This document shows positions 61,012 to 64,000 of a DNA stretch of 64,000 nt, in pieces; position 1 is the first letter of the stretch, and every line of letters begins with the position of its first letter. The DNA is taken from assembly GCA_022826645.1 (NCBI GenBank), contig JAJDUM010000019.1, positions 41,332-105,331 of the forward strand, in the 5' to 3' direction. A program made the translations under genes and the position numbers. The DNA is from Candidatus Poribacteria bacterium. GTDB lineage: Bacteria; Poribacteria; WGA-4E; PCPOR2b. The notes under the pieces were generated by a model that worked only from the letters and a program-made list of their open reading frames with translations, was not told the DNA's origin and ran no database searches.

Positions 61012-61866
61012 ATGAAAACAAAGATCTCTTTTCTGGTTATAGCATGTGTTCTTTTGCTCCTGACTCCGCCCTCCTTCGTCGAGGGAAAGCGAGATCCGAA
61101 GGACTTAGTTCTGTATATTCCTTTTGATGAGGGAAGAGGAAAAACGGCGGAAGACATATCTGGATTTAAAAATCACGGTAAGTTGGAAGGCAACTGGAAG
61201 TGGGACGATGGGAAATTTGGAAAAGCCATACGTTTTTCCATCAATGATCCAGGCATGGTCCGCACCCCAGCACACAAAATATTCCTCTTTGAAGGCGGAG
61301 ACGAAATCACGATTATGGCTTGGGTGAGTATGGATGTCGCAAGACCCGGCGCTCGTGGAATTCTCTATAATAGCCCTAACGGAATCAAAGCGAATTACGC
61401 AATTCGCTTGGAGACTGTAGACCCATCTTTCTTTTATCGAGATCAACAAGACGTGAACTTTCATCGTGTCACAGGGATATGGGACTCTGTACCGATAGAC
61501 ACGTGGACCCATATCGCTGCCACCAACACTTTCGGGGATCCTGACGCGATGAAAATCTATCTCAATGGAAAAAATCAGAAATCGAGCCGAGATGGAGGCA
61601 TTAACAAGGGCCATGAAGCGAAGGACTGGTCTAAAGGCGACGGCTCCAAACCGCCTCTACCCGCTAGGGGTCCCATCACCATTGGTGGATACGGAGCGTT
61701 TGCTCAACCGTTCCAAGGCGCTATTGATGAGGTAATGATCTGGAAGGTTGCGTTCACAGAGGAAGAGATCCAATCGATTATGCAGGCACCTGGAGATCAA
61801 TTCCTCGGTGTAGAACCGCGTCAAAAGCTCACCACAAAATGGGGTGCCATAAAACAGAATCCGTGA
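61012..61866 (+). CDS. Secreted LamG-domain protein 3
   Basis: The 284 residues have a signal peptide (about 1-26) and the same domain: LVLYIPFDEGRGKTAEDISG (20 residues), GKFGKAIRFS, ITIMAWVSMD, DTWTHIAATNTFG, MKIYLNGK and FQGAIDEVMIWKVAFTEEEI, with the tail FLGVEPRQKLTTKWGAIK. AAGGAGG lies 6 bases before the ATG at 61012. It is closest to protein 2, 53 bases downstream of it, and probably co-transcribed with it. Confidence 0.85.
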   Translation: MKTKISFLVIACVLLLLTPPSFVEGKRDPKDLVLYIPFDEGRGKTAEDISGFKNHGKLEGNWKWDDGKFGKAIRFSINDPGMVRTPAHKIFLFEGGDEITIMAWVSMDVARPGARGILYNSPNGIKANYAIRLETVDPSFFYRDQQDVNFHRVTGIWDSVPIDTWTHIAATNTFGDPDAMKIYLNGKNQKSSRDGGINKGHEAKDWSKGDGSKPPLPARGPITIGGYGAFAQPFQGAIDEVMIWKVAFTEEEIQSIMQAPGDQFLGVEPRQKLTTKWGAIKQNP

Positions 61867-61894
61867 GACGGATTGTTAGGAATTATCTCATTTG

Positions 61895-61955
61895 CCTCTT
61901 GATGCTCACGACCAAATAGCCACACATTTCTGTCAGCATCAAGAGGTTTTTCTTT
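61895..61955 (+). terminator. Intrinsic terminator after the LamG cluster
   Basis: CCTCTTGATGCT (61895-61906) pairs perfectly with AGCATCAAGAGG (61935-61946) and is followed by a T-rich run. Confidence 0.85.
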
Positions 61956-61971
61956 TGCAGAGGAGGGTCAG

Positions 61972-62853
61972 ATGATTTTAATGAGTCCAAACATACATCC
62001 GGGAAAAACCGCAGAAGAGCGGGACGAGTTTCTCCGCAAAGTCAGCATCATGGAGGTACAAACGGTGTCCATGAGCACACCCGCCGATTGGAGCGATGCG
62101 GATGTCGAGGATGCAAGAAACTTTCTCGACGATCACGGTATACGACCAGGCGAGTTTAGTGCATTCCACAGCGGGTTTGGTGCAGCGGATGAAGATGAAT
62201 ACCAGTCAGCTATTGAACACTATCGCCGTCAACTACGCCACGCTCGCATCTTAGGCGCGCACTGCGTCGGGTTTAACGTCGGATTAACCTACAGATGCAC
62301 ACCCCAAATGTGGACTGAAGACGCATGGAAGCGATGCCTCGACGCTGCGGTGGATTTGGCACGGGAAGCAGAAGCAGCGGAGATGGACGTTGCTGCACAC
62401 CCCCATATCATGAGCCCGCTCTGTTCTGTGGAAAGGTACAAGGAAATGTTTGAAGCTGCCTCGTCACCGCGAATGAAGGCGCTAATGGACTGTGTAAACC
62501 TGACCTGGCCCCATCTGTTCTATAGAACAACAGAACTTGTAAATCAGATCTTCGATGAGATGGGCGATAGGATTGCTGCGCTTCACGCAAAGGATATAGC
62601 GATGTCGGCGGTTCGTCAGAACGAGAGCGGACGCTTATCGGTTGTGCACATAGACGAAGCCGTTCCCGGGGCAAAAGAAGCAGAGCACCGTTATGAATCC
62701 GGCGTTATGGACTACGCCACAATCCTTCGACGATTGGATGAATTGAACCACGATGTAACCCTTTATGTGGAACATTTCCCATACGAAGACACCATCACAG
62801 GTCAGCAATACATCCGGCACGTCGCACGAGAAGTTGGTGTGACCATACACTAA
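61972..62853 (+). CDS. Sugar phosphate isomerase/epimerase-like TIM-barrel protein
   Basis: The 293 residues follow the xylose-isomerase-like barrel: VQTVSMSTPADW, GEFSAFHSGFG, GAHCVGFNVGL, DVAAHPHIMSPL (His pair), KALMDCVNLTWP, ALHAKDIAM (metal-site Lys/Asp) and TLYVEHFPYED at the end. GAGGAGG precedes the ATG. It follows the LamG terminator closely, so its promoter must lie within or near the hairpin region. Substrate unknown. Confidence 0.78.
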   Translation: MILMSPNIHPGKTAEERDEFLRKVSIMEVQTVSMSTPADWSDADVEDARNFLDDHGIRPGEFSAFHSGFGAADEDEYQSAIEHYRRQLRHARILGAHCVGFNVGLTYRCTPQMWTEDAWKRCLDAAVDLAREAEAAEMDVAAHPHIMSPLCSVERYKEMFEAASSPRMKALMDCVNLTWPHLFYRTTELVNQIFDEMGDRIAALHAKDIAMSAVRQNESGRLSVVHIDEAVPGAKEAEHRYESGVMDYATILRRLDELNHDVTLYVEHFPYEDTITGQQYIRHVAREVGVTIH

Positions 62854-62958
62854 ATTGACGCAGCCGCCTTGACCAGATAGGTGGTTCTCGCAGGGAACGC
62901 AGATTTGCGTTCCCTGCGCACGTTGACATCCACCGCCCTCATAGAGGGATTAGAAGCG

Positions 62959-63825
62959 ATGACTCTCTACCAACAGACCCGTGAATTCCTCAAACGCACC
63001 GGCAGAAACGCCAATCAGAAACTGGGTCAACACTTCCTAACTGACCCGCACGCCTTGCAGGAGATCGTTTTCGGAGCAAAATTGACTGATGCTGATTTTG
63101 TCTTGGAGATCGGTGCTGGACTCGGATTCCTGACATCAGTGCTCGCCGCTACCGCCAAAAAGGTCCTCGCGGTTGAAATCGATGAATTCCTCTACGCTGA
63201 ATTGCAACTTAAATTCTCCCAAGCGTCTCACGTCTCCTTGATCCAGGGTGATATTCTTAAACTGGATCTCTCCACCCTGCTGAACAGCTTCCCTCCTCAG
63301 AACACCAAAATTGTCGCCAACCTTCCCTACTACATCACGACACCGGTGCTATGGGAGTTATTGAAGCAGCATCGAAAAATCGGCGCTTGTGTCCTGACGA
63401 TGCAAACAGAAGTTGCTGAACGTATCATCTCACCGCCGGGAACCAAACGCTATGGTGCTCTTTCCATCGGTGTCTCTTACTACGCGGATGCTGAAATTGC
63501 GCACAGGATCCCACCAGACCGGTTCTACCCTTCACCTCAAGTTGATTCCTCTGTCCTCGTACTGCAGATGCGGGAGGCTCCTCCGGTCACTGTTGACAAT
63601 GAGGCGCTATTCTTTTGGACAGTCCGGGCTGCGTTCCAATCTCGCCGCAAAATGTTACGAAACGCACTCTTGAAAAATGGCGTTTCTATCTCTGCTGACG
63701 CACTCACTACCGTTTTCGAACAACTCGGCATCGATCCACAGCGACGTGGAGAGACGTTGGACATCGTTGAGTTTGCCGCGCTTGCGAACGGTTTGCACCG
63801 AGAACTGAACCCATCAGCGAACTAA
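62959..63825 (+). CDS. rsmA: 16S rRNA dimethyladenosine transferase
   Basis: RsmA (KsgA) dimethylates two adjacent adenines near the 3' end of 16S rRNA. The 288 residues contain NQKLGQHFLTDP, the SAM motif EIGAGLGFLTSVLA, VEIDEF, GDILKLDL, the catalytic NLPYYITTPVL (near residue 126) and the C-terminal FYPSPQVDSSVLVL with RRKMLRNAL. The start at 62959 was chosen over an upstream in-frame ATG because the product then begins as the family does, with GAGGGA upstream. Confidence 0.93.
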   Translation: MTLYQQTREFLKRTGRNANQKLGQHFLTDPHALQEIVFGAKLTDADFVLEIGAGLGFLTSVLAATAKKVLAVEIDEFLYAELQLKFSQASHVSLIQGDILKLDLSTLLNSFPPQNTKIVANLPYYITTPVLWELLKQHRKIGACVLTMQTEVAERIISPPGTKRYGALSIGVSYYADAEIAHRIPPDRFYPSPQVDSSVLVLQMREAPPVTVDNEALFFWTVRAAFQSRRKMLRNALLKNGVSISADALTTVFEQLGIDPQRRGETLDIVEFAALANGLHRELNPSAN

Positions 63826-63948
63826 GGGCTGCACGTATCACGCCTGATATAATCCTACTATTACTAAAGTTTGGACAATTTTTATGTGAAAAGAGGCAGA
63901 AAAGAGGTATCCTTTCAGGAACCCACAACAGTTTCGAAAGGAGAACTT

Positions 63949-64000
63949 ATGTTCCTCATATTCTGCCTCGCGTCTATTTTAACCGAGTTTCGTCCGTTAT
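63949..64000 (+). CDS. Start of a gene cut by the window edge
   Basis: AAAGGAGAACTT precedes an ATG whose first 17 codons read MFLIFCLASILTEFRPL, a hydrophobic N-terminus like a signal peptide or membrane anchor. A TATAAT-like box at 63848 lacks a clear -35. Nothing more can be said. Confidence 0.4.
   Translation, partial: MFLIFCLASILTEFRPL

Noticed and set aside
1..64000. tRNA or rRNA genes
   Set aside because: Gene-free stretches were read for cloverleaf arms and conserved rRNA segments on both strands and none was convincing; a tRNA scan would settle it.

Overview
The window looks like a chromosomal segment of an uncultivated bacterium. The gene content is what one meets in Candidatus Poribacteria and similar marine or sponge-associated heterotrophs: many Gfo/Idh/MocA oxidoreductases, xylose-isomerase-like TIM barrels, sialidase-like (BNR) proteins, a phytanoyl-CoA dioxygenase-like protein, ThuA-like and LamG proteins, plus very many small palindromic repeats. 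The taxonomic assignment is inference; no rRNA or other phylogenetic marker was compared. Housekeeping genes (priA, rseP, dxr, cdsA, frr, tsf, rpsB, hisC, purQ, purL, gmk, coaBC, rsmA) are intact.

Layout. 1-3.8 kb: an edge-truncated gene, a GAF protein, a small membrane protein and two TIM-barrel sugar isomerase-like genes. 4-8.4 kb: a minus-strand operon of unknown function, built from a duplicated pair of membrane-anchored proteins (A1-B1 and A2-B2), a Spy-like periplasmic protein and a Cys-rich secreted peptide. It ends in a strong terminator, and a possible small RNA gene lies just upstream. 9.2-19.8 kb: minus-strand housekeeping genes (priA, family-4 UDG, PGI/PMI, then rpsB-tsf-frr-cdsA-dxr-rseP without pyrH or uppS). 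20-27.9 kb: sugar-catabolism-type genes, a TauE-like permease, an amidohydrolase, hisC and purQ. 28-38.9 kb: purL and more oxidoreductase/isomerase genes. Among them, at 34.2 kb, lies a 76-codon SelW-like selenoprotein gene with an in-frame UGA and a SECIS-like hairpin, which normal gene callers would miss.

39-44.6 kb is an AT-rich four-gene island: a stand-alone two-motif LAGLIDADG protein, an all-helical toroid-like protein and two related TSPPY DNA methyltransferases. 44.6-49.3 kb returns to catabolic genes (sialidase-like, double PhyH, SelA-like PLP enzyme, acetyl-xylan-esterase-like). 49.8-58.7 kb holds a four-cluster ferredoxin, yicC, gmk, a probable defence block (OLD-type ATPase, small ExK protein, single-chain nuclease-methyltransferase) and coaBC. 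58.8-61.9 kb carries three tandem secreted LamG proteins, followed by another TIM-barrel isomerase and rsmA.

Two themes stand out. The first is UGA recoding at 34.2 kb. The second is a set of dispersed hairpin repeats. Some sit in TIR-bounded composite elements, and in some the stems change while loop and tail are conserved. Several have inserted in frame inside coding sequences: one copy of the duplicated B gene but not its sister, and two places plus the stop codon of the nuclease-methyltransferase gene.
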